From an uncultured Pelagibacteraceae bacterium (GTDB lineage: Bacteria > Pseudomonadota > Alphaproteobacteria > Pelagibacterales > Pelagibacteraceae): DNA of 47,710 bases. The notes below the pieces were generated by a model that ran no database searches, was not told the origin of the DNA, and worked only from the letters and a program-made list of their open reading frames with translations. The stretch is from positions 1 to 47,710 of the forward strand of contig CABZKL010000006.1 in NCBI GenBank assembly GCA_902526405.1, read 5' to 3'. A program made the translations under genes and the position numbers. Shown here in pieces: positions 26,134 to 36,447 of the stretch. Every line of letters begins with the position of its first letter. Position 1 is the first letter of the stretch.

Positions 26134-26736
26134 ATGTTAAAACTAAGATTATCAAGAGGAGGAACAAAAAAGCGTCCAGTATATAAAGTCGTTGTAGCTG
26201 ATAGTCGTTTTGCGAGAGATGGAAGATTTATTGAGAAGGTTGGATTTTTTAATCCTCTTTTACCCAAAGATAAAAAAGAAAGAGTAGGTCTTGAGGCCGA
26301 AAGAATTAAATATTGGCTTGGTCAAGGAGCTAAACCAACGACTAGAGTTGCGAGAATATTGGGAGAAAATGAATTAATGCCAATGCCTGTAAACGGTAAT
26401 AACCCTAATAAAGCTATTCCGAAAAAAGAGAGGAATAAAAAAGAGGGAGATAAAACTGAAGCTCCTAAAGCAGGCGCAGCACCAGCAGCAGAAACTCCAA
26501 AGGAAGAAGCTCCAAAGGAAGAAGCTCCTAAAGCAGACGCAGCACCAGCAGCAGAAACTCCAAAGGAAGAAGCTCCAAAGGAAGAAGCTCCTAAAGCAGA
26601 CGCAGCACCAGCAGCAGAAACTCCAAAGGAAGAAGCTCCAAAGGAAGAAGCTCCTAAAGCAGACGCAGCACCAGCAGCAGAAACTCCAAAGGAAGAAGCT
26701 CCAAAGGAAGAAGCTCCAAAGGAAGAAAAAAAATAG
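26134..26736 (+). CDS. rpsP: Ribosomal protein S16 with a long repeat tail
   Basis: Residues 1 to about 85 are a normal S16 ([20 protein letters not shown]...), a 30S assembly protein. Unusually it continues to 200 residues. After a lysine-rich linker, residues 110-193 are four copies of a 21-residue Ala/Pro/Lys/Glu unit ([21 protein letters not shown], first copy Gly for Asp), ending APKEEKK. The tail must be disordered and strongly charged. The gene opens an operon with trmD and rplS, and a Shine-Dalgarno (AAGGAG) precedes the ATG. rimM, usually between rpsP and trmD, is absent here; only 14 bases separate them. Confidence 0.96.
   Translation: MLKLRLSRGGTKKRPVYKVVVADSRFARDGRFIEKVGFFNPLLPKDKKERVGLEAERIKYWLGQGAKPTTRVARILGENELMPMPVNGNNPNKAIPKKERNKKEGDKTEAPKAGAAPAAETPKEEAPKEEAPKADAAPAAETPKEEAPKEEAPKADAAPAAETPKEEAPKEEAPKADAAPAAETPKEEAPKEEAPKEEKK
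26461..26712 (+). repeat. Four tandem 63-bp repeats in rpsP
   Basis: Units at 26461-26523, 26524-26586, 26587-26649 and 26650-26712 are the same except for one base seen in unit 1 (GGC instead of GAC). The partial unit after 26713 continues the pattern. In-frame (21 codons), so copy number can vary without breaking S16. The near identity suggests recent expansion by slippage or recombination. Confidence 0.97.
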
Positions 26737-26750
26737 TTTAAAAATTATTT

Positions 26751-27437
26751 ATGTGGCAAGCTCAAGTGTTTACACTTTATCCAGAAGTTTTTCCTGGTCC
26801 TCTGTCAAAAGGATTATATGGAAAAGCTATGTCTAAAAAGTTATGGGATTTAAAGGTTGTTAACATAAGAGATGCAGCTGAAGATAAACATAAAACTGTA
26901 GATGACACACCTTATGGTGGTGGATCAGGAATGTTACTAAAGGCAGATGTCCTTGCTAAATCATTAGATCAAAACAGAATTGAAGGTGAAAAAATTTTAT
27001 ATTTGTCTCCAAAAGGAAAAAAATTTGATCAAAGCTATGCGAAAAAATTGGCGACTGCAAAATCCTTATCACTTATTTGTGGTCATTTTGAAGGCGTTGA
27101 CGAGAGAGTATTATCTACAAGAAATATAGAAGAAGTAAGTATAGGAGACTATGTTTTGTCTGGTGGCGAAACAGCTGCATATGTTGTTATTGATAGTGTA
27201 CTCAGGTTATTACCAGGAGTATTAGGAAATGATAATTCTAAGATCGAAGAAACTTTTGAAAATGGTCTATTAGAGTATCCGCAGTATACAAAACCTCAAA
27301 TTTGGGAGAAAAAATCAGTACCAGATGTACTATTATCAGGTGATCATAGTAAAATTAAAGACTGGCGTTTATCTCAATCTGAGGCTATAACACGCGACCG
27401 AAGACCAGATTTGTGGGAAAAATATAAGAAGAACTAA
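26751..27437 (+). CDS. trmD: TrmD, tRNA (guanine37-N1)-methyltransferase
   Basis: A 228-residue SPOUT methyltransferase that makes m1G37 in tRNA and prevents frameshifting. The start [16 protein letters not shown], the substrate region [12 protein letters not shown], and the trefoil-knot SAM site ([13 protein letters not shown], then DYVLSGGE) are clear. It lies 14 bases after rpsP and 16 bases before rplS, the usual operon order minus rimM. Confidence 0.97.
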   Translation: MWQAQVFTLYPEVFPGPLSKGLYGKAMSKKLWDLKVVNIRDAAEDKHKTVDDTPYGGGSGMLLKADVLAKSLDQNRIEGEKILYLSPKGKKFDQSYAKKLATAKSLSLICGHFEGVDERVLSTRNIEEVSIGDYVLSGGETAAYVVIDSVLRLLPGVLGNDNSKIEETFENGLLEYPQYTKPQIWEKKSVPDVLLSGDHSKIKDWRLSQSEAITRDRRPDLWEKYKKN

Positions 27438-27453
27438 CTTGATTATTGCTAAC

Positions 27454-28008
27454 ATGAAAACTATTGAAGAAATAAACCAACATAACGTAAAAAAAATTCT
27501 TTCTGAGAAAAAAATTCCAGATTTTTATCCAGGTGATGTTGTTAAGGTTGGTGTCAGAATTACTGAAGGTAAAAAAGACAGAATTCAATATTTTGAAGGT
27601 GTCTGTATTGCTAAAAAAAGTAGAGATTTAAACTCCTCTTTTACAGTAAGAAAAATTTCTTTCGGAGAAGGAGTTGAGAGAACTTTTCCCTTATATGGAA
27701 CATTAATAGATTCAATTAAAGTTATAAGATCAGGTAAAGTAAGAAGAGCCAAACTATATTATTTAAGAGATAGAACTGGTAAATCAGCAAGAATAGCAGA
27801 AAAAATAAGAAAAAAAATTGGTATTGATGTTGATGTTAAGCCAGAAACAGTAACAGAAGAAAACGTTGCTCCCGCAGTAGAGGCACCAAAAGAAGAGGCC
27901 CCTAATATAGAAGCAGTACAAGACGATACTGTTAAAGCTGAGGAGGCACCGAAAGAAGAGGCTTCTAAAGAAGAAAAAAAATTAGAAAGCCCTTCAGAAA
28001 AAAAATAA
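27454..28008 (+). CDS. rplS: Ribosomal protein L19 with an acidic extension
   Basis: A 184-residue L19. Residues 1 to about 123 are the normal protein ([43 protein letters not shown]). From 124 a 61-residue tail is rich in Glu, Ala, Pro and Lys and contains APKEEAP and APKEEAS, echoing the S16 tail but with different codons and no exact repeats. The ATG at 27454 is used; a TTG at 27439 would add five residues only. It is the last gene of the rpsP operon, 11 bases before leuC. Confidence 0.95.
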   Translation: MKTIEEINQHNVKKILSEKKIPDFYPGDVVKVGVRITEGKKDRIQYFEGVCIAKKSRDLNSSFTVRKISFGEGVERTFPLYGTLIDSIKVIRSGKVRRAKLYYLRDRTGKSARIAEKIRKKIGIDVDVKPETVTEENVAPAVEAPKEEAPNIEAVQDDTVKAEEAPKEEASKEEKKLESPSEKK

Positions 28009-28019
28009 TTTTTTTTTCA

Positions 28020-29423
28020 ATGCCCACAACACTTTACGATAAAATATGGAATGATCACTTGGTTGATCAACAGGATGATGGAACAGCGCTTCTTTTTGTT
28101 GATAGACATTTAATTCACGAAGTGACAAGTCCACAAGCATTTGAAGGGTTAAGAAATTCAAATAGGAAAGTAAGACATCCTGATCTAACACTTGCAGTTG
28201 CAGATCATAATGTTCCAACTACTGATAGAACTAAAGGAATAGCTGATCAAGAGTCTAAAATACAAGTAGATACTTTAGATGCAAATTGTAAGGAGTTTGG
28301 TGTTCAACTTTTTGGAATGGATGACAGACGACAAGGAATTGTGCATATCATAGGTCCAGAACAAGGCTTTACTCAACCGGGTACTGTTATTGTATGTGGA
28401 GATAGTCATACTGCAACCCATGGAGCCTTTGGAGCTTTAGCATTTGGAATCGGAACATCAGAAGTTGAACACGTTTTAGCAACACAAACACTAGTTCAAA
28501 AGAAAGCAAAAAATTTTAGAATTAATGTTAATGGTAAACTTCCGTTAGGGGTTACTTCAAAAGACGTAATTCTTCAGATAATTGGAAAAATTGGTACAGC
28601 TGGTGGAACGGGTTGTGTAATTGAATATGCAGGAGATTTAATAAGATCATTGAGCGTTGAGCAAAGAATGACGATCTGCAATATGACAATTGAAGGTGGA
28701 GCAAGAGCAGGATTGATTGCACCAGATGAAAAAATATTTGAGTATTTAAAAGGCAAACCTATGTCACCGAAGGGTCAAAATTGGGAAAAAGCTTTAAATT
28801 ACTGGAGTGGTCTTAAGACTGACAAAGATGCAAATTTTGATAAGGAAATAAATTTAAATGCAGCGGAAATTTTGCCAATGATAACATGGGGAACTTCGCC
28901 ACAAGATGTTATTACAATTGATGGAAAAGTTCCTAATCCACAAAGCGAGACAGACGAAGACAAAAAGAATTCAATTGAAAGATCGTTGAAATACATGGGA
29001 CTAAAACCTGATATGTCAGCAACTGATATAAAAATCGATAAAGTATTTATAGGAAGTTGTACAAACGGAAGAATTGAGGATTTAAGAGAGGCAGCAAAAA
29101 TTTTAAAAGATAAAAAAATATCATCACACGTTAATGCAATGGTAGTTCCAGGATCTGGGTTAGTTAAAGAACAAGCTGAGCAAGAGGGATTAGATAAGAT
29201 TTTCATCAGTTCAGGATTTGAGTGGAGAGAGCCAGGCTGTTCTATGTGTTTAGCCATGAATGCTGATAAGCTTAAGCCTGAGGAAAGATGTGCCTCTACT
29301 TCAAATAGAAATTTTGAAGGAAGACAAGGTAGAGGCGGTAGAACTCATTTAGTGAGCCCTGGAATGGCAGCTGCAGCGGCAATTTCAGGAAATCTTGACG
29401 ATGTTAGAAAGTATCAAAATTAA
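28020..29423 (+). CDS. leuC: LeuC, 3-isopropylmalate dehydratase large subunit
   Basis: A 467-residue aconitase-family subunit that isomerises 2- to 3-isopropylmalate in leucine synthesis. The [4Fe-4S] cysteines are visible in [11 protein letters not shown] and [11 protein letters not shown]; the N-terminal [13 protein letters not shown] and [13 protein letters not shown] are typical. It is immediately followed by leuD (adjacent stop and start). A weak A-tract/T-tract hairpin (27997-28018) lies just before the start and there is no Shine-Dalgarno. Confidence 0.97.
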   Translation: MPTTLYDKIWNDHLVDQQDDGTALLFVDRHLIHEVTSPQAFEGLRNSNRKVRHPDLTLAVADHNVPTTDRTKGIADQESKIQVDTLDANCKEFGVQLFGMDDRRQGIVHIIGPEQGFTQPGTVIVCGDSHTATHGAFGALAFGIGTSEVEHVLATQTLVQKKAKNFRINVNGKLPLGVTSKDVILQIIGKIGTAGGTGCVIEYAGDLIRSLSVEQRMTICNMTIEGGARAGLIAPDEKIFEYLKGKPMSPKGQNWEKALNYWSGLKTDKDANFDKEINLNAAEILPMITWGTSPQDVITIDGKVPNPQSETDEDKKNSIERSLKYMGLKPDMSATDIKIDKVFIGSCTNGRIEDLREAAKILKDKKISSHVNAMVVPGSGLVKEQAEQEGLDKIFISSGFEWREPGCSMCLAMNADKLKPEERCASTSNRNFEGRQGRGGRTHLVSPGMAAAAAISGNLDDVRKYQN

Positions 29424-30029
29424 ATGCAAAAGTTTAATACATTAAAAAGTATTCCCGCATATTTACCAATAGTAAATATTGATACGGATATGATTATACC
29501 TAAGCAATTTTTAAAAACTATTAAAAGAACTGGACTTGGAAAAAACCTATTTTTTGAAATGAGATACGATGATCAAGGAAAAGAAATTGATAATTTTGTC
29601 CTTAACAATGATCCATTCAATAAGTCAAAAATTTTAATTGCAGGTAAAAACTTTGGATGTGGCTCGTCAAGAGAACATGCTCCTTGGGCGCTACTAGATT
29701 TTGGAATTACTTGTGTAATCAGTTCAAGTTATGCAGATATTTTTTATAGCAATTGTTTTAAGAATGGTATTTTGCCAATTATTCTTGAGGAGGAAAAAAT
29801 AAAAGAGCTTTCAGATTACGCAAACAGAAAGGAAGAAATTTCAGTTGATCTAAATGAACAAGTAATTGTTTACGGTAATAGCGAAACTAAGTTTGAAATT
29901 GATCCATTTAAAAAAAAGTGTTTACTTGAAGGTCTTGATGATATCGCTTTATCCTTAAAAAAATCAAACAAAATTAAAACATTTGAAAATAATTTAAAAA
30001 ATCAAAAACCTTGGATTTTTAATGATTAA
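29424..30029 (+). CDS. leuD: LeuD, 3-isopropylmalate dehydratase small subunit
   Basis: A 201-residue swivel-domain partner of LeuC. The motif [15 protein letters not shown] and the N-terminal [15 protein letters not shown] are diagnostic. The gene begins on the base after the leuC stop and overlaps leuB by 8 bases, so the leu genes are translated as one unit. Confidence 0.97.
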   Translation: MQKFNTLKSIPAYLPIVNIDTDMIIPKQFLKTIKRTGLGKNLFFEMRYDDQGKEIDNFVLNNDPFNKSKILIAGKNFGCGSSREHAPWALLDFGITCVISSSYADIFYSNCFKNGILPIILEEEKIKELSDYANRKEEISVDLNEQVIVYGNSETKFEIDPFKKKCLLEGLDDIALSLKKSNKIKTFENNLKNQKPWIFND

Positions 30030-31128
30030 GGTAAAAAAAAGAAAAATTCTTTTATTACCTGGTGACGGTATTGGTCCAGAAGTAATAGGTGAAGTAAAAA
30101 AAATTATTAATTGGTTTAATGATAAAAAATCACTAGATTTTGAAGTAGACGAAGATCTTGCTGGTGGTTGTTCTTATGATAAACATGGAACTCCAATCAC
30201 TGATGAAGTATTTTATAAAGCTTTAGAGAGCGAAGTTGTTATGCTAGGCGCGGTAGGTGGACCAAAATGGGATGAAGTAGAATTTTCTAAAAAACCAGAA
30301 AGAGCATTATTAAAATTAAGAAAAGAACTAAAACTATTTGCTAATTTACGACCAGCAATATGCTTTGAACAATTGGTAAGCGCCTCAACATTAAAACCAG
30401 AGGTAGTTTCAGGATTAGATATAATGATAGTTAGAGAGCTTACAGGTGGAATATATTTTGGTGAACCAAGAGGAATTAAACCAATTGAAAATGGAGAGAG
30501 AAAAGGAATAAATACTCATACATATACGACTAGTGAAATTGTAAGAGTAGCACGTATTGCATTTGACCTAGCACGAAAAAGATCAAATAAAGTAACTTCT
30601 TGTGAAAAATCAAATGTTATGGAAGCCGGACAGTTATGGAAGGAGGAAATACAAGAACTTCATGATAAAGAGTTTAAAGATGTAGAATTAAGCCATATGC
30701 TTGCTGATAATTGTGCAATGCAACTATTAAGAAATCCTAAACAGTTTGATGTAATTGTAACTGATAATTTATTTGGTGATATGCTTTCAGATCAAGCATC
30801 AATGCTAACAGGCTCTTTAGGTCTATTACCTTCTGCATCTTTAGGGGCAAAAAATAAAGATGGAGAAATGAGAGCTATGTACGAACCTATTCATGGTTCA
30901 GCGCCAGATATTGCTGGTAAATCGATTGCAAATCCTATTGCTTCTATTTTAAGCTTTGCTATGGCTTTAAGGTATTCCTTGGATTTAGATAATGAGGCTG
31001 ACGCATTAGAAAAAGCAGTACAGCAGGTATTAAATGATGGTTTAAGAACTAAAGACATTCTATCAGATGGAATGAAAGAGGCATCAACTTCAGCAATGGG
31101 TGATGCGATAATTTCAAAATTGCAATAA
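30022..31128 (+). CDS. leuB: LeuB, 3-isopropylmalate dehydrogenase
   Basis: A 368-residue NAD-dependent oxidative decarboxylase converting 3-isopropylmalate to 2-oxoisocaproate. Conserved stretches are [21 protein letters not shown], the Mg/substrate motif [21 protein letters not shown] and [12 protein letters not shown]. It overlaps leuD. leuA is not in the window. The next gene, dmdC, starts 25 bases later on the same strand with no visible terminator between. Confidence 0.97.
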   Translation: MIKVKKRKILLLPGDGIGPEVIGEVKKIINWFNDKKSLDFEVDEDLAGGCSYDKHGTPITDEVFYKALESEVVMLGAVGGPKWDEVEFSKKPERALLKLRKELKLFANLRPAICFEQLVSASTLKPEVVSGLDIMIVRELTGGIYFGEPRGIKPIENGERKGINTHTYTTSEIVRVARIAFDLARKRSNKVTSCEKSNVMEAGQLWKEEIQELHDKEFKDVELSHMLADNCAMQLLRNPKQFDVIVTDNLFGDMLSDQASMLTGSLGLLPSASLGAKNKDGEMRAMYEPIHGSAPDIAGKSIANPIASILSFAMALRYSLDLDNEADALEKAVQQVLNDGLRTKDILSDGMKEASTSAMGDAIISKLQ

Positions 31129-31153
31129 ATCTATAATTATTCTAAACTTTAAT

Positions 31154-32917
31154 ATGCCAAGTTATACAGCTCCAGTAAAAGATATGATGTTTCTTTATGA
31201 TAAGTTAAGAGACAATAAATACTACAATGAACTAGAAAAGTATAACGAAGTTAATTCTGATTTGGTAAAAGATATTTTAGAAGAAGCAGCCAAAATAAAT
31301 CAAAATTTAATTTTACCACTTGCAAAAGTAGGAGATGAAAATCCTGCAGTTTTAGAAAATGGAGTTGTAAGAACTCCCCCAGGCTATAAAGAGGCATACC
31401 AAAAATATATAGAAGATGGATGGACATCTTTATCTTGTGATCCAAAATATGGTGGTCAAGGAATGCCTAAAACTGTGAGCGCGTTTTTTGATGAAATGTT
31501 ATCTTCTGCAAGCTTGTCATTTAAACTTTATAGTGAATTAAGTATTGGAGCTTATAATTGTATTAATCGTCATGCTACAGAAGAAATAAAGAACAAATAT
31601 TTACCCAAAATGGTTGAGGGTAAATGGAGTGGCACGATGTGTTTAACTGAACCAGTTTGTGGAACTGATTTAGGACTTTTAAAGACTAAAGCCGAAAAAC
31701 AAACTGATGGAACATATAAACTAAGTGGTCAGAAAATATTCATCACTTCTGGTGATCAAGACCTTACAGAAAATATTATTCATCTTGTAATTGCTAGAGC
31801 TACTGACTCTCCAGCTGGAACTAAAGGCATAAGTTTATTTTTGGTACCTAAATTTATAGTAAATGAGGATGGAACTGTTGGCCCAAGGAATGGTGTATCA
31901 ACAGGATCTATTGAAAGTAAAATGGGAATAAAAGGTTCGGCTACATGTGTTTTAAATTTTGATGATGCAACTGGTTATATGATTGGAGCTAAAGACAAAG
32001 GTTTAAGTGCTATGTTTACAATGATGAACTTAGAGAGAATAGTAGTTGGTATACAGGGTTTAGGCCTATCTGAAATTGCTTATCAGAACTCACTTGCATA
32101 TGCTAAAGAGAGAAAACAAGGAAAAACTAATAATACCAAGTCAACTAATGGTGCAGATTTTATAATTGAACATGCTGACATTAGAAAATCTTTGTTAAAT
32201 ATGAAATCAATAATTGAAGGAGAAAGGGCATTATGTTTTTGGTTATCTCAACAAACGGAAGTTAGCCTTTATCATCCTGATGAAAAAATAAAACAAGAAG
32301 CATCTGATTATGTTTCATTAATGACACCTGTGGTAAAATCATTGTTTACTGATTTAGCCATGGAGATAACAAACGACGCAATGCAGATACATGGAGGGTA
32401 TGGGTATACAAAAGATCAAGGAATAGAGCAATTATATAGAGATAATCGTATTACTCCTATTTATGAAGGAACAAACTCAGTTCAGGCAGCAGATTTAGTA
32501 TTTAGAAAATTATCAAATAAAAATGGTAATATAATTGAGAGATTTTTAGACATGGTTAAGTCTGAGTGCGATAGTAAAAAAGGAAAAGTTGAAACTTTTT
32601 CAAAAGAATTAAATCATTACCTGAATATATTATCTAAGTTTACAGGTTGGATTAGTGATCAAAGTAAAATTGAAAAAGACGATGTTAGTGCGGCAGCAAA
32701 TGACTATTTAAAAACACTTGGATATGTTTCAATTGCTTACTCTTGGATTAAAGTTTTAGAGGTTAGTTTTAATGACTACGAAAAAAATAAAGACTTTTAT
32801 TCGGATAAAATTAATACAGCTAAATTTTATTTTGAAAAGGTATTACCTAGAGCAGAATATCATTACAAATCTGCAATTTCAGGTAGTTCCAATATTATGA
32901 AATTCAAATTTATTTAG
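31154..32917 (+). CDS. dmdC: DmdC, methylmercaptopropionyl-CoA dehydrogenase
   Basis: A 587-residue acyl-CoA dehydrogenase of the long DmdC subgroup, with N-terminal, middle and C-terminal flavin domains plus an extra C-terminal helical extension. FAD-contacting MCLTEPVCGTDLG and GQKIFITSGD, and the C-terminal RDNRITPIYEGTNSVQA with probable catalytic Glu438, are visible. In DMSP demethylation it oxidises methylmercaptopropionyl-CoA to methylthioacryloyl-CoA. The assignment rests on length, motifs and linkage to dmdB and dmdA. It starts the cluster. Confidence 0.9.
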   Translation: MPSYTAPVKDMMFLYDKLRDNKYYNELEKYNEVNSDLVKDILEEAAKINQNLILPLAKVGDENPAVLENGVVRTPPGYKEAYQKYIEDGWTSLSCDPKYGGQGMPKTVSAFFDEMLSSASLSFKLYSELSIGAYNCINRHATEEIKNKYLPKMVEGKWSGTMCLTEPVCGTDLGLLKTKAEKQTDGTYKLSGQKIFITSGDQDLTENIIHLVIARATDSPAGTKGISLFLVPKFIVNEDGTVGPRNGVSTGSIESKMGIKGSATCVLNFDDATGYMIGAKDKGLSAMFTMMNLERIVVGIQGLGLSEIAYQNSLAYAKERKQGKTNNTKSTNGADFIIEHADIRKSLLNMKSIIEGERALCFWLSQQTEVSLYHPDEKIKQEASDYVSLMTPVVKSLFTDLAMEITNDAMQIHGGYGYTKDQGIEQLYRDNRITPIYEGTNSVQAADLVFRKLSNKNGNIIERFLDMVKSECDSKKGKVETFSKELNHYLNILSKFTGWISDQSKIEKDDVSAAANDYLKTLGYVSIAYSWIKVLEVSFNDYEKNKDFYSDKINTAKFYFEKVLPRAEYHYKSAISGSSNIMKFKFI

Positions 32918-32918
32918 G

Positions 32919-34535
32919 ATGAATCATTACGATACTAATTTGGACAAAAATGAAGCCAACCATGTTCCGCTAACACCTCTAACATTTTTAAAAAGAGCAA
33001 CAGAAATTTATCCAAATTATGAAGCAATCGTTTATGAAGACAGACGTTATACTTGGAGCAAAGTTTATCAAAGAGCAGTAAAATTTGCTAGTGCATTATC
33101 TAAAATTGGAATTAAAAAAGGTGACACAGTTTCATTCTTAGCGTTTAATACACCTGAAATATTTGAGGCTCACTATTCTGTTCCAATGACAGGAGCAGTT
33201 TTAAATACAATTAATGTTAGATTAGATGCAAATACTATCAATTATATTTTAAATCATAGTGATGCAAAAGTTTTAGTTGTGGATAGACAATTACATGTGG
33301 AGGTCAAAAAAGCTTTAAAAAACTTAGATAAAAAAATTACAGTTATTGATATAAATGACAAATATGCTGATCAATCAAAGTGTGAAACCATTGGTGATCT
33401 AGAGTATGAAAATTTTTTAAACACTGGAGACGAAAACTTCAATTGGAAAATGCCAGACGATGAATGGCAGTCTATTTCTTTAAGTTATACATCTGGAACT
33501 ACAGGAAATCCAAAAGGTGTAGTTTATCATCATAGAGGTGCTTATTTAATGTCTACAGGTAGTTCAGTTGCATGGAATATGCCTAATCGTTTAAATTTTT
33601 TAACAATTGTACCAATGTTTCATTGTAATGGATGGTGTTATCCCTGGACAATCCCGATGTTAAACGGAAGAACTATTTGTTTAAGAAATATAGATATTAA
33701 AAAAATATTTGATTTAATTGATAGATATAACGTAACGCATTTTGGTGGAGCACCTATCGTCTTAAACATGATCACTGGCGCTCCAGAATCTGACAGAAAA
33801 AAATTAAAACACAAAGTTTATGTTCTAACTGCTGGGGCTCCTCCACCAAGTGTAATTTTTAAAAAAATGAAAGCGCTTGGTTTTGAAGTAATGCATGTTT
33901 ATGGTTTAACGGAAACATATGGACATGTTACACAATGTGCTTGGAATGATGAGTGGAATGATTTTGATGAAGATAAACAAAATGAAATTAAAGCGAGACA
34001 GGGAGTAAGATATCCAAATACTGAAGGCGTAACTATATTAGATCCTAAAACTATGAAAGAAGTTCCAAAGGATGGTAAAACTATAGGTGAAATAATGATA
34101 AGGGGTAACATAGTTATGAAAGGATATTTTAAAGATAAAGAGGCTACAGATAAAGCAATGAAAGGTGGCTGGTTTCACACTGGAGATTTAGCCGTAATGC
34201 ATCCTGATGGATATGTCAAAATACAAGACAGATCTAAAGATATAATTATATCTGGAGGAGAAAATATATCCTCAATTGAGATAGAAAATACTCTTTCTAA
34301 ACACCCTTCTGTTTCTATTGCAGCTGTGGTCGCAAAACCTGATGAAAAATGGGGTGAAGTTCCATGCGCTTTCATCGAAATGGTTAAAGATAAACCTGCA
34401 AGTGAAAAAGAATTAATAGATTTTTGTAAAGAAACTCTAGCAGGATTTAAGGTTCCAAAAAAAGTAATTTTCTGTGAGTTACCAAAAACTTCTACAGGAA
34501 AAATTCAGAAGTTTGAACTAAGAAAACAATTCTAG
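32919..34535 (+). CDS. dmdB: DmdB, methylmercaptopropionate-CoA ligase
   Basis: A 538-residue AMP-forming acyl-CoA synthetase. The AMP-binding P-loop YTSGTTGNPKGVVYHHRG, the A5 motif VYGLTETYGH, the hinge GWFHTGDLAVMHPDGY and the C-terminal lysine motif PKTSTGKIQKFELR are all present. It activates methylmercaptopropionate released by DmdA. It starts one base after dmdC, and 8 bases separate it from the following hydrolase. DmdB is inferred from the cluster; closely related medium-chain ligases look alike in sequence. Confidence 0.9.
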   Translation: MNHYDTNLDKNEANHVPLTPLTFLKRATEIYPNYEAIVYEDRRYTWSKVYQRAVKFASALSKIGIKKGDTVSFLAFNTPEIFEAHYSVPMTGAVLNTINVRLDANTINYILNHSDAKVLVVDRQLHVEVKKALKNLDKKITVIDINDKYADQSKCETIGDLEYENFLNTGDENFNWKMPDDEWQSISLSYTSGTTGNPKGVVYHHRGAYLMSTGSSVAWNMPNRLNFLTIVPMFHCNGWCYPWTIPMLNGRTICLRNIDIKKIFDLIDRYNVTHFGGAPIVLNMITGAPESDRKKLKHKVYVLTAGAPPPSVIFKKMKALGFEVMHVYGLTETYGHVTQCAWNDEWNDFDEDKQNEIKARQGVRYPNTEGVTILDPKTMKEVPKDGKTIGEIMIRGNIVMKGYFKDKEATDKAMKGGWFHTGDLAVMHPDGYVKIQDRSKDIIISGGENISSIEIENTLSKHPSVSIAAVVAKPDEKWGEVPCAFIEMVKDKPASEKELIDFCKETLAGFKVPKKVIFCELPKTSTGKIQKFELRKQF

Positions 34536-34543
34536 GTAATTAT

Positions 34544-35320
34544 TTGATTTTCCAAGTAGAAAATAAAAATGTCCATGCATCAGATGCAGGGCAAGGCATT
34601 GATCCAAAAAAGCAAACAATTGTATTTTTGCATGGGAGTGGGATGTCACATATTGTTTGGTCTTTAACCGAGCAATTTTTTTCAAATCAAAATTTTAATG
34701 TTTTATCGATAGATTTACCTGGACATGGCAATTCTGATGGTCCTTGTATAAATACTATAGAAAAAATAACAGATTGGTTAGAAAAAGCATTTAATCAGTT
34801 AAATGTAAATGATTTAGTTTTAATTGGACACTCCCAAGGATGTTTAGAGATTTTAGAATTCGCTTATAAATATTCAGCTAGAATAAAAAAATTAATTTTT
34901 GTTGGTGGTTCTTATAAAATGCCAGTTCATCCAGATTTAATTGAATTAGCAAAAAATGGTGACTCAGATGCTGTTAAATTGATGATGAAGTGGGGATATG
35001 AGGGCTCCAAAAAATTTATTGGTGGCAATCCAATTGAAAGAATAATTCAATCACCCAGGGATATCAGCGAAATATTAGCTGTTGATCTTATTGCTTGTAA
35101 TAATTATTCCAACGGTAAAGAGGCCGCCAGTTCAATAAATTGTCCTAGCATGTTTATATTTGGTGCACTTGATAAGATGGTAAATATTGAAGCAGGAAAA
35201 AAATTTTCAAATCTCGTAAAAAATTCTTCTACCCACGTCTTCGAAGGTTGTGGTCATATGATTATGATTGAAAAAGCATTTGAAATGAGAGAAAAGGTCC
35301 TAGAATTTTTAAAAAAATGA
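34544..35320 (+). CDS. Alpha/beta hydrolase in the DMSP cluster
   Basis: A 258-residue serine hydrolase with the oxyanion motif FLHGSGMSH, nucleophile elbow GHSQGCLEI, acid in FGALDKMV and catalytic His in [11 protein letters not shown]. The gene starts at TTG (34544); no earlier or nearby in-frame ATG fits. Its stop overlaps the ATG of dmdA (ATGA at 35317-35320), so the two are coupled. No dmdD lies in the window, and a role as a thioesterase or esterase on a DMSP-derived intermediate is possible but unproven. Confidence 0.85.
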   Translation: MIFQVENKNVHASDAGQGIDPKKQTIVFLHGSGMSHIVWSLTEQFFSNQNFNVLSIDLPGHGNSDGPCINTIEKITDWLEKAFNQLNVNDLVLIGHSQGCLEILEFAYKYSARIKKLIFVGGSYKMPVHPDLIELAKNGDSDAVKLMMKWGYEGSKKFIGGNPIERIIQSPRDISEILAVDLIACNNYSNGKEAASSINCPSMFIFGALDKMVNIEAGKKFSNLVKNSSTHVFEGCGHMIMIEKAFEMREKVLEFLKK

Positions 35321-36426
35321 AAAATTTTTCTATTGCAAAATCAAGAAGATTACGGAGTACACCTTATACCGACAGAATAGAAGCTCATGGTGTGAGTAGC
35401 TACACAGTTTATAATCATATGTTACTTCCAGCATCATTTAAATCTTTAGAAAGTGATTATCATCACTTAAAAAAATATGTGCAAGTTTGGGATGTTGCAG
35501 CAGAGAGACAAGTCGAAATCTCTGGAAAGGACTCATCTAAATTAGTTCAATTAATGACTTGTAGAGACTTATCTCAATCAAAAGTTGGAAAATGTTATTA
35601 CGCTCCATTAATCGATAATGATGGACTTTTGGTTAATGATCCAATAATTAATAAACTTGCAGAGAACAAATGGTGGTTATCTATAGCCGATGCAGATGTA
35701 ATATTTTTTGCAAAAGGTCTTGCAGCTGGAAATAGATTTGAGGTTGAAATTAATGAACCAAATGTAAATATCTTAGCTGTTCAAGGACCTTTGGCTGATG
35801 ATTTAATGTCAAAACTATTCGGTGAAGAGATTAGAAATTTAAAATTTTTTAACTTTGATTATTTTGAATTAAAAGGTCACAAATATTTTATTGCAAGGTC
35901 TGGATGGTCCAAACAAGGTGGATTTGAAGTATATGTTGATAATGACATCGCAGGTCAGAATTTATATGATTATTTGTTCGAAGAAGGAAAAGAATTTAAT
36001 GTTAAGCCAGGTTGCCCAAATTTAATAGAGAGAATTGAAGGTAATTTGTTATCTTATGGAAATGATTTTGACAATAGAGACAATCCTTTTGAAGCAAATT
36101 TTGATAAATTTATTCATTTAGATAGTGATGTTAATTTTTTAGGTAAAGAAAAACTTAAAAAAATAAAAGAAAAAGGAATAACTAGAAAACTTATGGGCGT
36201 AAAAATTGATCATAATAAAATTGATATGTATTGCGAAAAGACTTTATTTGCTGATAACAAGGAAATAGTTGGATATGTTAGATCAGCAACTTATTCACCC
36301 ACTTTTGATAAAGTTATTGGAATTGCAATGATTAATAAACCTTACTGGAATACAAAAAATCAGTTTAATATAGAAATAAATGAAAAAATATATGTGGGTA
36401 CTGTTTGTGATTTACCTCTCGTTTAA
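35317..36426 (+). CDS. dmdA: DmdA, DMSP demethylase
   Basis: A 369-residue GcvT-family enzyme that moves a methyl group from dimethylsulfoniopropionate to tetrahydrofolate, giving methylmercaptopropionate. The length equals that remembered for the SAR11 enzyme, and the segments [44 protein letters not shown] and [11 protein letters not shown] match it closely by recall. It belongs to the folate-binding GcvT fold, but differs from glycine-cleavage T protein in these N-terminal motifs. It is the last of the dmdC-dmdB-hydrolase-dmdA set and the strongest taxonomic marker in the window. Confidence 0.95.
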   Translation: MKNFSIAKSRRLRSTPYTDRIEAHGVSSYTVYNHMLLPASFKSLESDYHHLKKYVQVWDVAAERQVEISGKDSSKLVQLMTCRDLSQSKVGKCYYAPLIDNDGLLVNDPIINKLAENKWWLSIADADVIFFAKGLAAGNRFEVEINEPNVNILAVQGPLADDLMSKLFGEEIRNLKFFNFDYFELKGHKYFIARSGWSKQGGFEVYVDNDIAGQNLYDYLFEEGKEFNVKPGCPNLIERIEGNLLSYGNDFDNRDNPFEANFDKFIHLDSDVNFLGKEKLKKIKEKGITRKLMGVKIDHNKIDMYCEKTLFADNKEIVGYVRSATYSPTFDKVIGIAMINKPYWNTKNQFNIEINEKIYVGTVCDLPLV

Positions 36427-36447
36427 AATTAAAAGTCATTTAGTATT

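Noticed and set aside
28799..29257. 152-codon open frame on the minus strand inside leuC
   Set aside because: A shadow of leuC; the plus-strand frame has the full catalytic motifs.
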